From positions 1-47,216 of the forward strand of contig JASMAB010000004.1 of assembly GCA_030754585.1 (NCBI GenBank): a stretch of 47,216 bases of DNA. The letters are read 5' to 3'. Of this stretch, positions 29,660 to 39,176 are shown piece by piece. Position numbers and translations under genes: made by a program. Every line of letters starts with the position of its first letter. The first letter of the stretch is position 1. The notes beneath the pieces were generated by a model. That model ran no database searches and was not told the origin of the DNA. It saw only the letters and a list, made by a program, of their open reading frames with translations. This DNA is from Nitrososphaerales archaeon (GTDB lineage Archaea; Thermoproteota; Nitrososphaeria; Nitrososphaerales; JACPRH01).

Positions 29660-30583
29660 ATGGTAAAAGCATTATTCATTTCGGTTATAGAAGGGTTGAA
29701 TGTTAAACGATTACCATATCTATTTATTATTCCTACAATAGTAGTACTTTTACTGGTTGAAGGCTACCCAATCGTTTATTCTATTTATCTGAGTTTAACT
29801 GAATTCAATCCCGCAACTTCTGAACCTGTATTCATTGGATTGGACAATTATGTGAGAATGGTATCTGATGGAAACTTCTGGATATCTCTTAGAGTTACAT
29901 TACTCTATGTCTTTGGATCAGTGAGCTTAGCTTTTATTTTGGGGTTATCTTTTGCTGTACTTCTCTTTAGAGATTTTGAGTATAGAAAGCGTCTTCAAAC
30001 TGTTTTAATTCTACCTCTTGCTATTTCACCTTTGATAGCTGGGGTCTTCTTTTCACCGGCGGCGATATGGGATGATATCAATGTAGTTCTGAAATTTGTT
30101 CTAGGGCTTCCCATGGTAGATGTACGCAATGCCAATTTTGCTTTCTCATTGATAATTGTAGCTGATGCGTGGCTTTGGGCACCACTTTTTATGCTTGTAT
30201 TTCTGAGCGTACTGCAATCTATTTCCAAGGAGACCTTTGAAGCAGCAGAAATTCATGGAGCATCTTCATTTCAGATTTTTAAACGTGTAACGTTTCCTCT
30301 AATAATTCGGTCACCGGTTACTTTCGTTATAATCACGATCAGAACCATTGATGCATTCAGATCCTTTGAGATACCATTCACTTGGTCAGGATGGATTGGA
30401 GCTGAAAGTCTTGGTTCACCAATAGACACATTGAGTCTATTCATGTATAAGCTGTTACTCTTTCCAACATACGGTACTCCGTTTTCGTATATTGCAACAA
30501 TTGCACTCACGATGTTGGGAATAAGCCTAGCAATAACGGCAGTTCTCATAAAGTTTAGCAACAGTCTCTGGGAGAAGAATTAA
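29660..30583 (+). CDS. Sugar ABC transporter permease (MalF/UgpA type)
   Basis: 307 aa; EAAEIHGASSFQIFKRVTFPLI EAA loop. Confidence 0.9.
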   Translation: MVKALFISVIEGLNVKRLPYLFIIPTIVVLLLVEGYPIVYSIYLSLTEFNPATSEPVFIGLDNYVRMVSDGNFWISLRVTLLYVFGSVSLAFILGLSFAVLLFRDFEYRKRLQTVLILPLAISPLIAGVFFSPAAIWDDINVVLKFVLGLPMVDVRNANFAFSLIIVADAWLWAPLFMLVFLSVLQSISKETFEAAEIHGASSFQIFKRVTFPLIIRSPVTFVIITIRTIDAFRSFEIPFTWSGWIGAESLGSPIDTLSLFMYKLLLFPTYGTPFSYIATIALTMLGISLAITAVLIKFSNSLWEKN

Positions 30584-30586
30584 ACA

Positions 30587-31462
30587 ATGGGTGAAGGATT
30601 TGCACAAACCCTGAAGAAAGGTAGACGATACATTGTTTACATTGTAATACTACTCTGGATACTTTGGCCTATCGCAATCATGATACTTGAGAGCTTCCGT
30701 ATTGACTTAAGCCCATTACTTGCAGGGAGAGGGGTACAATGGGTTGGAGGAGTTCCTTTCTATAGCGGTGGTTTCCGTCCCAGTACAATCAATTATTTTG
30801 AAGCTTTTTCATTCGTCGCATTTCCTAGATTGGTCGTTAATAGCACCATTATTGCTCTAACAAGTGTGATATCATGTATCTTAATAGGCACTCCTGCAGC
30901 TTATGCGCTTGCTCGGTTCACGTTCAGAGGAAAGAGCTTGCTACAATTTTCATTAATGGCTTTGAGAACGATCTCGCCTTTTGCAGTAATAGTGCCCTTC
31001 TATTGGATTTATGGACAGTTGAATCTCTGGAATACATATTATGGTATGATGGTTGTTTATTGGGTGATAAATCTCCCTGTTGTTGTTTGGATGATGCGTG
31101 GTTTCTTTAATGACATACCTAAGAATATTTGGGAGGCTGCAACTGTTTACGGAGCATCTGAATTTAAAATATTTCGAAAAATTGCTCTGCCGTTGGTGGT
31201 ACCAGGCTTGATCGCTACAATAATATTCGCCTTTGTACTAACATGGAATGAATTCCTTTTTTCGTCTATCTTAACTGGTCCAGATACTGGAACGGTTACC
31301 AAAGGAATATGGTTCGGGATGGGGGAGGCTGGTGGGTTTAAAATAGTGGAATGGGACGATATCAATACAGGTGGAGTATTGGCTTTTCTACCGGCGGTGG
31401 CATTAATCTTGGTTATCAGGAGGTATCTTGTTCATGGCTTCACTATGGGTTCATATCGCTAA
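30587..31462 (+). CDS. Sugar ABC transporter permease (MalG/UgpE type)
   Basis: 291 aa; EAATVYGASEFKIFRKIALPLVVPG EAA loop. Confidence 0.9.
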   Translation: MGEGFAQTLKKGRRYIVYIVILLWILWPIAIMILESFRIDLSPLLAGRGVQWVGGVPFYSGGFRPSTINYFEAFSFVAFPRLVVNSTIIALTSVISCILIGTPAAYALARFTFRGKSLLQFSLMALRTISPFAVIVPFYWIYGQLNLWNTYYGMMVVYWVINLPVVVWMMRGFFNDIPKNIWEAATVYGASEFKIFRKIALPLVVPGLIATIIFAFVLTWNEFLFSSILTGPDTGTVTKGIWFGMGEAGGFKIVEWDDINTGGVLAFLPAVALILVIRRYLVHGFTMGSYR

Positions 31463-32552
31463 TTAATTCAGAATTGTTCGTTCCTAAGAATATATGGGAT
31501 CTATCCCATTCAAATGAGATATACACTTGGTCACCGACCTCAATCTTAAACCCAGGTTTTGTTTTTGCCCTTATTATTGTGTCAACAACTTTCAACGAAA
31601 CTATAAGACTGTCGCCCGTAGGCTCTAGAAGATGAACTTTAGCTTCACAAAAGAGCCCAGATTTTTGGGTTTTACTTATCTCAATATCTTCCGGTCGAAC
31701 TCCTAGAGTAAATTGAGTTCCATCCTTTTGATCTTTTAATTTTTTCATAATATTCAAAGGAGATTGTGGAGTAAAACATGATGCTGCGATAGCTCTAATC
31801 CCCTTCTTATCAATAAGCTTGCAACTAAAGAGATTCATAGGCAGATTCCCTACAAAACTTGCAGACCAGATATCTCTAGGATGCTCATAAATCTGTTCAG
31901 GCGAACCTATCTGGATTAACTTTCCATGCCTCATAAGTGTGATTCTATTTGACATTGTCATAGCTTCAGTCTGATCATGAGTTACAAAGAGAAGAGTAGT
32001 CTTTATATCTCGCTGGAGCTCCTTCAACTCAGCCCGCAGATATGCTCGGGTTTTTGCATCTACATTTGATAGAGGCTCATCCATTAATAATACATCAGGT
32101 TTTCTCACAATTGCTCTTCCTACAGCAACACGTTGTTGTTCACCACCACTCAACGCTTTTGGTTTACGTTCTAAGAGATGTGACAATTGTAGAAGATCTG
32201 CAACTTCTTTGACTCTTTCATTAGTTTTCTCTTCAGGATTTTTTCGGACAACAAGAGGAAATCCTATGTTTTCAGCAACAGTCATATGCGGGAAAAGAGC
32301 ATAGCTCTGAAAGACCATAGCCACATTTCTATCTCTCGGAGGTACTTCATTGACCACCTTATCGTTAAAGAGAATTCGCCCCTCTGAGACAGGTTCTAAC
32401 CCAGCTATTAATCGAAGCAAAGTGGTTTTTCCGCAGCCTGAAGGACCAAGTATAGACATGAATTCTTCATTGTTTACCTCCAAGTTGAATTTATCAACAG
32501 CTGTTGTTCCGTTGAAGTGTTTACTGACGCCATCAAGAACAACCTTAACCAT
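31443..32552 (-). CDS. Sugar ABC transporter ATPase (MalK/UgpC type)
   Basis: 369 aa; GPSGCGKTTLLRLIAGLE, LSGGEQQRVAVGRAIVRKP, C-terminal TOBE-like GVRPEDIEI. Confidence 0.93.
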   Translation of the reverse strand: MVKVVLDGVSKHFNGTTAVDKFNLEVNNEEFMSILGPSGCGKTTLLRLIAGLEPVSEGRILFNDKVVNEVPPRDRNVAMVFQSYALFPHMTVAENIGFPLVVRKNPEEKTNERVKEVADLLQLSHLLERKPKALSGGEQQRVAVGRAIVRKPDVLLMDEPLSNVDAKTRAYLRAELKELQRDIKTTLLFVTHDQTEAMTMSNRITLMRHGKLIQIGSPEQIYEHPRDIWSASFVGNLPMNLFSCKLIDKKGIRAIAASCFTPQSPLNIMKKLKDQKDGTQFTLGVRPEDIEISKTQKSGLFCEAKVHLLEPTGDSLIVSLKVVDTIIRAKTKPGFKIEVGDQVYISFEWDRSHIFLGTNNSELISDMNP

Positions 32553-32609
32553 TTATCCAATACTTCCTATTTTTTATCATAAGAATACATAATATAGAAA
32601 TACTGCATT

Positions 32610-33068
32610 TTATGGTTTTACGATAACTACACCCCTTTCAACGGAGTGATCTACTAACTGGTTGATAGTTTCCCCACGGAAATCAACGTAGGTGTATGTT
32701 TCCTCGGGGCGTACATCTCTGAAAACGAATGTTCCAGCTTTTGTGGGTGTGAACTCTATGGAGGTAGATTCGAATGGAGCGATAGACTCGGTTTCAATAT
32801 TCAATTCAGGTATTGAGAATTGGTGCGATTCTATATCATCATTATTCACAAAAACGAGTGTAACAGGTACACCCACAGTGAATATGAGAGTATCAGGCTC
32901 CATGCTTCGCTGCTCATTTTGAAGCATTATTCCTCCTTCAACTGGCGGATTTGTTGTTATCAGCCGGACAATAACAGCTGTATTTGAGCCTCCAAAGAAG
33001 AAGTATCCTACACTTAAAGCCATAATTATAGTAACAACAGCTGCAATTATCTGTATTTTTTTATCCAA
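32610..33068 (-). CDS. Cupredoxin-fold protein, membrane anchored, incomplete copper ligand set
   Basis: 152 aa; N-terminal TM, FVNNDDIESHQFSIPEL, EFTPTKAGTFVFRD without the Cys ligand loop. Confidence 0.6.
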   Translation of the reverse strand: MDKKIQIIAAVVTIIMALSVGYFFFGGSNTAVIVRLITTNPPVEGGIMLQNEQRSMEPDTLIFTVGVPVTLVFVNNDDIESHQFSIPELNIETESIAPFESTSIEFTPTKAGTFVFRDVRPEETYTYVDFRGETINQLVDHSVERGVVIVKP

Positions 33069-33234
33069 AGTTAAAGGATGTATGAATACTGTGTGTAAAT
33101 AATTCTTTCGCTTGTTGAAAGTGAATTATTCTTCTGAATATACTTAGACTTTTATGAGTTTTAAGGCTCTTTAGTGTTGAAAAGATGAGTGTGTATTCCA
33201 ATAATGTGTAGAACTATTGATTAGCTATTGCGAT

Positions 33235-33282
33235 CCTTGGGGAAAAATGTGGTGTAGGAATGTGGATCCTACACCCCCCAGG
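33235..33282. other. Long intergenic stem-loop
   Basis: Perfect 9-bp inverted repeat GGTGTAGGA-ATGTGGA-TCCTACACC extended by CCTtGGGG/CCCCAGG across an 8-nt one-sided bulge. Confidence 0.75.
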
Positions 33283-33398
33283 GGAATTTATGGATGTTCT
33301 GGGCAAGACTTCCACAATTTTAACATTACCGCATTTGGTCAATGAACAAATTGAATATATACGGGTCCCCTAAGTAAGATAATATTAACTCCCTGCAT

Positions 33399-33431
33399 AT
33401 AATGATTTTCGCTAGCGAATATTTTCATTAT
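33399..33431. repeat. Nested inverted repeat
   Basis: ATAATGA...TCATTAT (7 bp) enclosing the perfect 12-bp palindrome TTCGCTAGCGAA. Confidence 0.75.
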
Positions 33432-33539
33432 AAAAATATGGCTGTACGCTCTAATCCAAGTAATATCAGAAGCTAGCAAGAATGACTACAATACTTTACA
33501 TTTCCAGTAATAGAATTCTTAGATTTTTTTAGAAGACTT

Positions 33540-34262
33540 CTACTCGCCTACAACTATTATTCCTGATTCGATGCAGGAAGGCGATAATGATTCTTCAAAC
33601 TCTTCTACTGCTTCTTCTAATATTATAGATAATTCCAAGACAGAGTCCATTGTTGATACGTCCTCCAATTCCTTTATTACTTCTATAATATCATCAGGTG
33701 CTACTACTTCATATTGTATCATCAATCCGCTAAGTTGAGTTACCACACTTTTTACTTCATCGATAGTTTTTGCCTCTATCAATTTTTCCGTTTCTCTTTC
33801 TAGGTTGAATGAGAGGTCTCTCCTCGATACTTCTTCTGGTGGAGCCTTTTCGCAACCTAATAATGATTCTGGAGTGTTGAATAAGAATTCTCCTACCTCA
33901 TCGAACTTAATGTTTATGGTTATCTGTTGATTAACAGGAGGTATTGGGTCGGTTAATATTTCAAGATCTGGAATTGAGAGTCTATGCTCGAATTCATCAT
34001 CCCCGTTTACTATTGTCAACTTTACATTGTCGCCTTTCTTTACATTGATTTCTTGTGGAATCCATGCTTCTTCACCTTCACTGACTTCTGATAGTGTCAG
34101 TGTAATTTCTTTGCTTGTGGTTTCTTGGTTTCCATTCGAGAAGTAAGTGAATCCTAAAATGGTGATAAGAATAGCGATAGATACAACAATAAGAGCGGTT
34201 GTTCTGGAATTCAATTCGTCAATTCCCCCTCTTTTGATATATATAAAAATATATTCATTCAT
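33540..34262 (-). CDS. Cupredoxin-like protein with long helical insertion before the last strand
   Basis: 240 aa; cupredoxin half EINVKKGDNVKLTIVNGDDEFEHRLSIPDL...FDEVGEFLFNTPESLLGC, then about 90 mostly helical residues, then SPSCIESGIIVVGE. Confidence 0.6.
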   Translation of the reverse strand: MNEYIFIYIKRGGIDELNSRTTALIVVSIAILITILGFTYFSNGNQETTSKEITLTLSEVSEGEEAWIPQEINVKKGDNVKLTIVNGDDEFEHRLSIPDLEILTDPIPPVNQQITINIKFDEVGEFLFNTPESLLGCEKAPPEEVSRRDLSFNLERETEKLIEAKTIDEVKSVVTQLSGLMIQYEVVAPDDIIEVIKELEDVSTMDSVLELSIILEEAVEEFEESLSPSCIESGIIVVGE

Positions 34263-34387
34263 CCAGCTATTTCATATAATTGTAATATGAAGGGTGAAAA
34301 AGTATGTGAACTCTTCAATTAAGAATAAATGAATTATTCCATTTATTCAAAAAGTTTAATTAATCACAGAAAGGTAGCCAAATTAAA

Positions 34388-35470
34388 TTGGCGACGGTTT
34401 CTATTCAAAATATTACGAAATATTATGGTGACATACGAGCAGTAGATGGTGTTAATCTGGATGTTAAGGATAAAGAGTTTCTAACGATCCTTGGTCCTTC
34501 AGGCTGCGGAAAAACCACTTTGCTTCGCCTTCTTGCAGGATTAGAGGCTCCCACTAAGGGCGACATATTGGTTGATGGTATTTCAATTATTGATATTCCT
34601 ACACGAGAAAGAGATGTTGCAATGGTCTTTCAGAGTTACTCATTATATAATCATATGACGGTTTATGATAACATTGCTTTTCCATTAAAGATGCGAAAAC
34701 TATCTGCGCAAGATATTGAATCTAAGGTTAAGGCTGCATCAGAACTTCTTGAATTGCAGGATGTCTTGAAGCGTAAACCAGGTAAGCTAAGTGGAGGAGA
34801 GCAACAACGAGTAGCTCTTGGGAGATCTATAGTTAGAGAACCTAAAGTTTTCCTAATGGATGAACCTCTGACCTTTCTAGATCCAAAGATTAGAACCCAA
34901 ATGAGAATAGAAATCAAGAGTTTGCAGCGTAAATTGGGAGTAACAACTATCTATGTTACTCATGATCAAGTCGAAGCTATGACAATGTCAGACAGGATAG
35001 GTCTATTAGATAAAGGAATTCTCCAACAGGTTGGCACTCCAAGTGAGGTTTATCGTAAACCTACAAATACATTCGTGGGAAGTTTTCTTGGTTCCCCAGC
35101 GATAAATTTTATGAATTGTAGTTATTTGGAGAAGGATGGTAAAGTGTTTCTTGATGCAGATTATGTTAAGATTGATGTTACTTATTTGAAAGAACTAATT
35201 GGGAAAAAAAATGGTAGCGAACTTATTTTAGGGGTTAGGCCAGAAGAAATAGCAATAGTAAAAGAGAAATCTGCAGATTCAATCGAAGCAGAGGTATTTA
35301 TGACTGAACCTCTCGGCTCAGAGATAATAGTAATTCTGAAAATAGGTGAAAATATCGTAAGAGCCAAAGTAGAACCTGGAACCATTATCAAGATTGGTGA
35401 CAAAGTAAATCTCAATATTAACAAAAAGAAGATTCACATATTCAACAAATCTGGTGAAGCCATCTGTTAG
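34388..35470 (+). CDS. Sugar ABC transporter ATPase (MalK/UgpC type)
   Basis: 360 aa; GPSGCGKTTLLRLLAGLE, LSGGEQQRVALGRSIVREP, GVRPEEIAIV. Confidence 0.93.
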   Translation: MATVSIQNITKYYGDIRAVDGVNLDVKDKEFLTILGPSGCGKTTLLRLLAGLEAPTKGDILVDGISIIDIPTRERDVAMVFQSYSLYNHMTVYDNIAFPLKMRKLSAQDIESKVKAASELLELQDVLKRKPGKLSGGEQQRVALGRSIVREPKVFLMDEPLTFLDPKIRTQMRIEIKSLQRKLGVTTIYVTHDQVEAMTMSDRIGLLDKGILQQVGTPSEVYRKPTNTFVGSFLGSPAINFMNCSYLEKDGKVFLDADYVKIDVTYLKELIGKKNGSELILGVRPEEIAIVKEKSADSIEAEVFMTEPLGSEIIVILKIGENIVRAKVEPGTIIKIGDKVNLNINKKKIHIFNKSGEAIC

Positions 35471-35484
35471 TATTAACGTTTACA

Positions 35485-36276
35485 TCATAAGTTTTCATCT
35501 AAATATCTTAGAAGGTCACCAAAGGCTCGTAGGTCTCTATGTAATAGGGAAAGACCTGCAGCACGTACTGCTGGACTTTCTGGTCTGTAGAGCCTAACCA
35601 TCTTTGGTTCTTCTGCCTGATCTATCAATGGTTGGATATTGATTCGTTGTGTATCTAGAAATTGGAAGAGAATAGAATGGGGTTTGAAGTTATCTTCACC
35701 CAATAATGGAGGGACATTTGGGTCATCTAAACCTCCAGAAATACCCTTTCCTAGGAGGATGGAGTCAATCTCAACAGCAGGGGAAATTACAATTGACACC
35801 TTGATTTCATCGATGTAAGCTGATGCTGCATACGCAATTGTTCCACCAAGCTGACCCCCAACAATACCTATACTATCAGATTGCACATCAGGATTGTTTA
35901 ACAACCAAGAAACTGCTCCTTCAACATCTTTAATGATTACATCATAGAAGTCACCTGATTTTGGTACATTTTGACTGCTTCCAAATCCTCTTATATCATA
36001 AGATAGAGCTGCATATCCTCTTTCTATGAAACCTGATATGAAGGGGTCCCAATCATGTCTATCTCCATTGAATTCATGAACCAAGATTACTGTTTTGAAA
36101 GGTGTTTGTCCCTTAAGGGGTGTATACCATGTGGCACTAATCATTTTATTATCCGGGGTTAAAAATGATACTTCTTCAGAGAAATAATTAAGTTCCTCAC
36201 TTGGATTAATGAGTATCCATCCAATTATGGCGAAAGAAGCTACCAACGCTATCAAGAAATAGGTTTGCTTCATCAA
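35485..36276 (-). CDS. Alpha/beta hydrolase-fold protein, membrane anchored, nucleophile Ser replaced
   Basis: 263 aa; VILVHEFNGDRHDW, YDIRGFGSS, nucleophile elbow reads IGIVGGQLGGTIAY. Confidence 0.75.
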   Translation of the reverse strand: MMKQTYFLIALVASFAIIGWILINPSEELNYFSEEVSFLTPDNKMISATWYTPLKGQTPFKTVILVHEFNGDRHDWDPFISGFIERGYAALSYDIRGFGSSQNVPKSGDFYDVIIKDVEGAVSWLLNNPDVQSDSIGIVGGQLGGTIAYAASAYIDEIKVSIVISPAVEIDSILLGKGISGGLDDPNVPPLLGEDNFKPHSILFQFLDTQRINIQPLIDQAEEPKMVRLYRPESPAVRAAGLSLLHRDLRAFGDLLRYLDENL

Positions 36277-36321
36277 AGTGATTGTTTAGAGTACCATGAT
36301 GGTTTTTAACTTCTTCGTTAA

Positions 36322-36615
36322 TTATACTATTAATAATGGTGAAAGAAATATTGTCAATAGAAGTACCAAGATGGAGAAACCTAAAATTGATACTGCCTTA
36401 ATTATAGCCTTTCCAGTATTTTCCTCTTCTGGAATTATGCTTCCTAAAAAGTAAGTTATTGCACCTATAACCAGTATGTAAAATCCGTAAGTATAAAGTA
36501 ATAATGTAAATGGTTGCAGGATAGATACTAGCCCCGTTAGGGAAATAAATAAGCCAACCTGCTCTATCCTCAGCTTAAAATTTATCAAATTTGAATTGCC
36601 AATTTCTTTAGCCAA
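36322..36615 (-). CDS. Small membrane protein
   Basis: 97 aa, three hydrophobic segments, located just downstream of the permease genes. Confidence 0.5.
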   Translation of the reverse strand: MAKEIGNSNLINFKLRIEQVGLFISLTGLVSILQPFTLLLYTYGFYILVIGAITYFLGSIIPEEENTGKAIIKAVSILGFSILVLLLTIFLSPLLIV

Positions 36616-36618
36616 CGC

Positions 36619-37506
36619 TTAATCTACCTCCTTATTTATTGTTCCAGCCGAGAAACCGAGTAGTAGATAACGTTGAATTAGGAATGCAAAAATGAATGAA
36701 GGAAGCATGTGAACTATCGACATAGATGTCAGTGGTCCTGGTGTAAGTACACCTACTCTAAGCAGGTCGTCGAAGAAATCAGCCAAGAAAACGAATGTTG
36801 ATGCATTAGTTTGAGTGAGTGTAAGTGTAAAAATAAAGTCATTCCAAGCTATTGTGAACGCAAATATCGCAGCCACTGCTAATCCAACTCTTAATTGGGG
36901 TAGTGTAATCCTGAAAAGAACATCAAGAGTGGATGCACCATCTACTTTCGCAGCCTCTTCGATAGTCTTTGAAAAATTATTAAAGAAGTTTCGTAATATC
37001 CAGACTGTAAGAGGGAGTGCAAATGTTGCATAGATTAATGAGAGCCCAAGATGTGTATCTTGTAGACCTAGATTTTGAAACATAATGAAGAGAGCAGGTG
37101 TAAAGACAATAGGTGTAACTGTATGAATAGTGAGCATTAATGCGAGAAGTGCTGTTCCACCCATAATCTTGAATTTTGAAAGAGAATAAGCTAATAATAA
37201 TCCTACACTTAGAGCAATTGTAGTGCTGAATAATGTAATTATTATGCTATTTCCAAGATATCGTGGGAATTGACTTGCTATTCCGGCAAATATTGGTTCA
37301 TTAGTATATGGGTCTATGACTTCTGCACCAAATTGGTAGTTCTGCAATGTGGGTGTAAAGAGAAAAACTGGAGTTTGGGAAAGTGTAGCTTCTGTGGGTT
37401 TAACGGATGTTAGAGCTATCCAAAATAATGGAAATAAGATTATAATTAACCAAATTGCGATAATTATGAATCGAAGATTCTTTATCTTGAAATATGAGTT
37501 ACTCAT
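36619..37506 (-). CDS. Sugar ABC transporter permease (MalG/UgpE type)
   Basis: 295 aa; EEAAKVDGASTLDVLFRITLPQLRVG EAA loop. Confidence 0.9.
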   Translation of the reverse strand: MSNSYFKIKNLRFIIIAIWLIIILFPLFWIALTSVKPTEATLSQTPVFLFTPTLQNYQFGAEVIDPYTNEPIFAGIASQFPRYLGNSIIITLFSTTIALSVGLLLAYSLSKFKIMGGTALLALMLTIHTVTPIVFTPALFIMFQNLGLQDTHLGLSLIYATFALPLTVWILRNFFNNFSKTIEEAAKVDGASTLDVLFRITLPQLRVGLAVAAIFAFTIAWNDFIFTLTLTQTNASTFVFLADFFDDLLRVGVLTPGPLTSMSIVHMLPSFIFAFLIQRYLLLGFSAGTINKEVD

Positions 37507-38419
37507 GTTTTTCTATCCTCTTCAAATATCTAAGATACGTATATACTAAAACTAATGACATTACTACCATAATTATTGCAGTCGCCATCATTTCACTGCT
37601 TTTGAATGCGCGAAATGCTAAAGCGTATAGATATGAAGGCAACATGTCAATACCCAAAGGATCAGGTCCTACTGGTGGAGGCACTTCAAGAAATTCTCGT
37701 ATTACTTCCCAAGTCCTAAAAGAATCTGCAAGCCTGAAGATAACTGCAAGTAACATGAAGGGACGAGCGTATGGAAATATTACATATCTGAATCTGGCCC
37801 ACCACCCAGCTCCATCCACATCAGATGATTCTAATACAGATTTAGGTACTGATGATAATCCTCCAATTATCATTAGCATTATAAATGGTGTCCAAGTCCA
37901 AACGTCAACCGACACTACTGAGAAAAATGCATCTTTCCCATATCCTTCATATGGAATTGCTAATAATTTCATCAAATAATTAACGAAACCAATATCAGGT
38001 CGAAACATAACCATTTTGAAGACCATAGCTGTTATTTCTGGTGCAATCATCATTGGGAGGACACATAATGTAAGGATCAGTCTGCGCCCTCGAAAATGTT
38101 CGAACAGCAACATGGCCAGCATTAGGCCAAAAAGAAACTCTATTGTCACAGCTGTTACTGAGAATTTAGCCGTATTCTGAAAACGGAGCCATATATCCGG
38201 ATGAGTCATCAATATCTCATAGTTTTGTAAGCCAATGAAGTCAGGAGTCCTTCCGAATATTGAAACCGAATAATCATAGAAACTCATTCCAAATGTCCAT
38301 AAATATGGTATGATTGCAAAAACTGTAAGTAAGATAAGAGCCGGTAAAACAAATAACCACTTCAAATATTTGTCTTTAATATCGAATGTAACTGCCAATT
38401 GTTTTACACCAAAGTCCAT
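37499..38419 (-). CDS. Sugar ABC transporter permease (MalF/UgpA type)
   Basis: 306 aa; ESSDVDGAGWWARFRYVIFPYARP loop; overlaps the next permease by 8 bp. Confidence 0.9.
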   Translation of the reverse strand: MDFGVKQLAVTFDIKDKYLKWLFVLPALILLTVFAIIPYLWTFGMSFYDYSVSIFGRTPDFIGLQNYEILMTHPDIWLRFQNTAKFSVTAVTIEFLFGLMLAMLLFEHFRGRRLILTLCVLPMMIAPEITAMVFKMVMFRPDIGFVNYLMKLLAIPYEGYGKDAFFSVVSVDVWTWTPFIMLMIIGGLSSVPKSVLESSDVDGAGWWARFRYVIFPYARPFMLLAVIFRLADSFRTWEVIREFLEVPPPVGPDPLGIDMLPSYLYALAFRAFKSSEMMATAIIMVVMSLVLVYTYLRYLKRIEKHE

Positions 38420-38760
38420 TCATTTCATACTAGATATATATATTCTATATCTTTAATTATTTGATAGATAAGAGACGTTTTAAGAGAGACTTCTGTTTTT
38501 AGTTTAAGGCCTATTTTTTTCTCTTTTTTGATATATGATGAGATTATTTGTTTTATCTTTGTTCGATCTAGTTGTCCCAATAAGTTTTCTGATTCAAGGA
38601 GTATTTAAAATCAACAAACTGGTACCATCTAACAAACCTAAACTGGATAAATGTTCTAAGAGAATCTTATTGAATTCAGTACTTTTAGAGATTGGTTCGT
38701 AGATAGATATCAGATTTGAAGAAGTAATCTCCCTTTTCTTTTATATCTCTATCAATAATA

Positions 38761-39033
38761 ATGACTGTACACTTTTGTGATGCATGTTCAAGAATCTGTC
38801 AAGCAAATAAAATACAGCAAGTTCCTGTTGATTCACCTGAAGAACTTATTTTTTGGCCTCAAAGATGTGTAGATTGCTATGCATGTAAAATATTATGTCC
38901 TGAAGATGTTCTTGCCATAAAGAGAAGATTCATTCCAAAAATTATTGGTAACATAAAAGATGTTAAAATAAAAGATTCAATCGCCACCTGTGAGAAATAT
39001 GGTGATTCAATAGGGTCATATCAAAATATCTAG
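38761..39033 (+). CDS. Small ferredoxin-like 4Fe-4S protein
   Basis: 90 aa; CVDCYACKILCP (CxxCxxCxxxCP) plus N-terminal CDACSRIC. Confidence 0.7.
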   Translation: MTVHFCDACSRICQANKIQQVPVDSPEELIFWPQRCVDCYACKILCPEDVLAIKRRFIPKIIGNIKDVKIKDSIATCEKYGDSIGSYQNI

Positions 39034-39176
39034 AAAATTAAAAAAAATACTGGTAAAAGAAGGCAATGTCCATTTGACCAATATGTTTTATCTGTGTAGA
39101 AATTGCAAAGGTCTTCTCTAATGATAATTAAATTCGATTAATGAACATCCGTTATAGTTTATCTAGGAATAACAAG

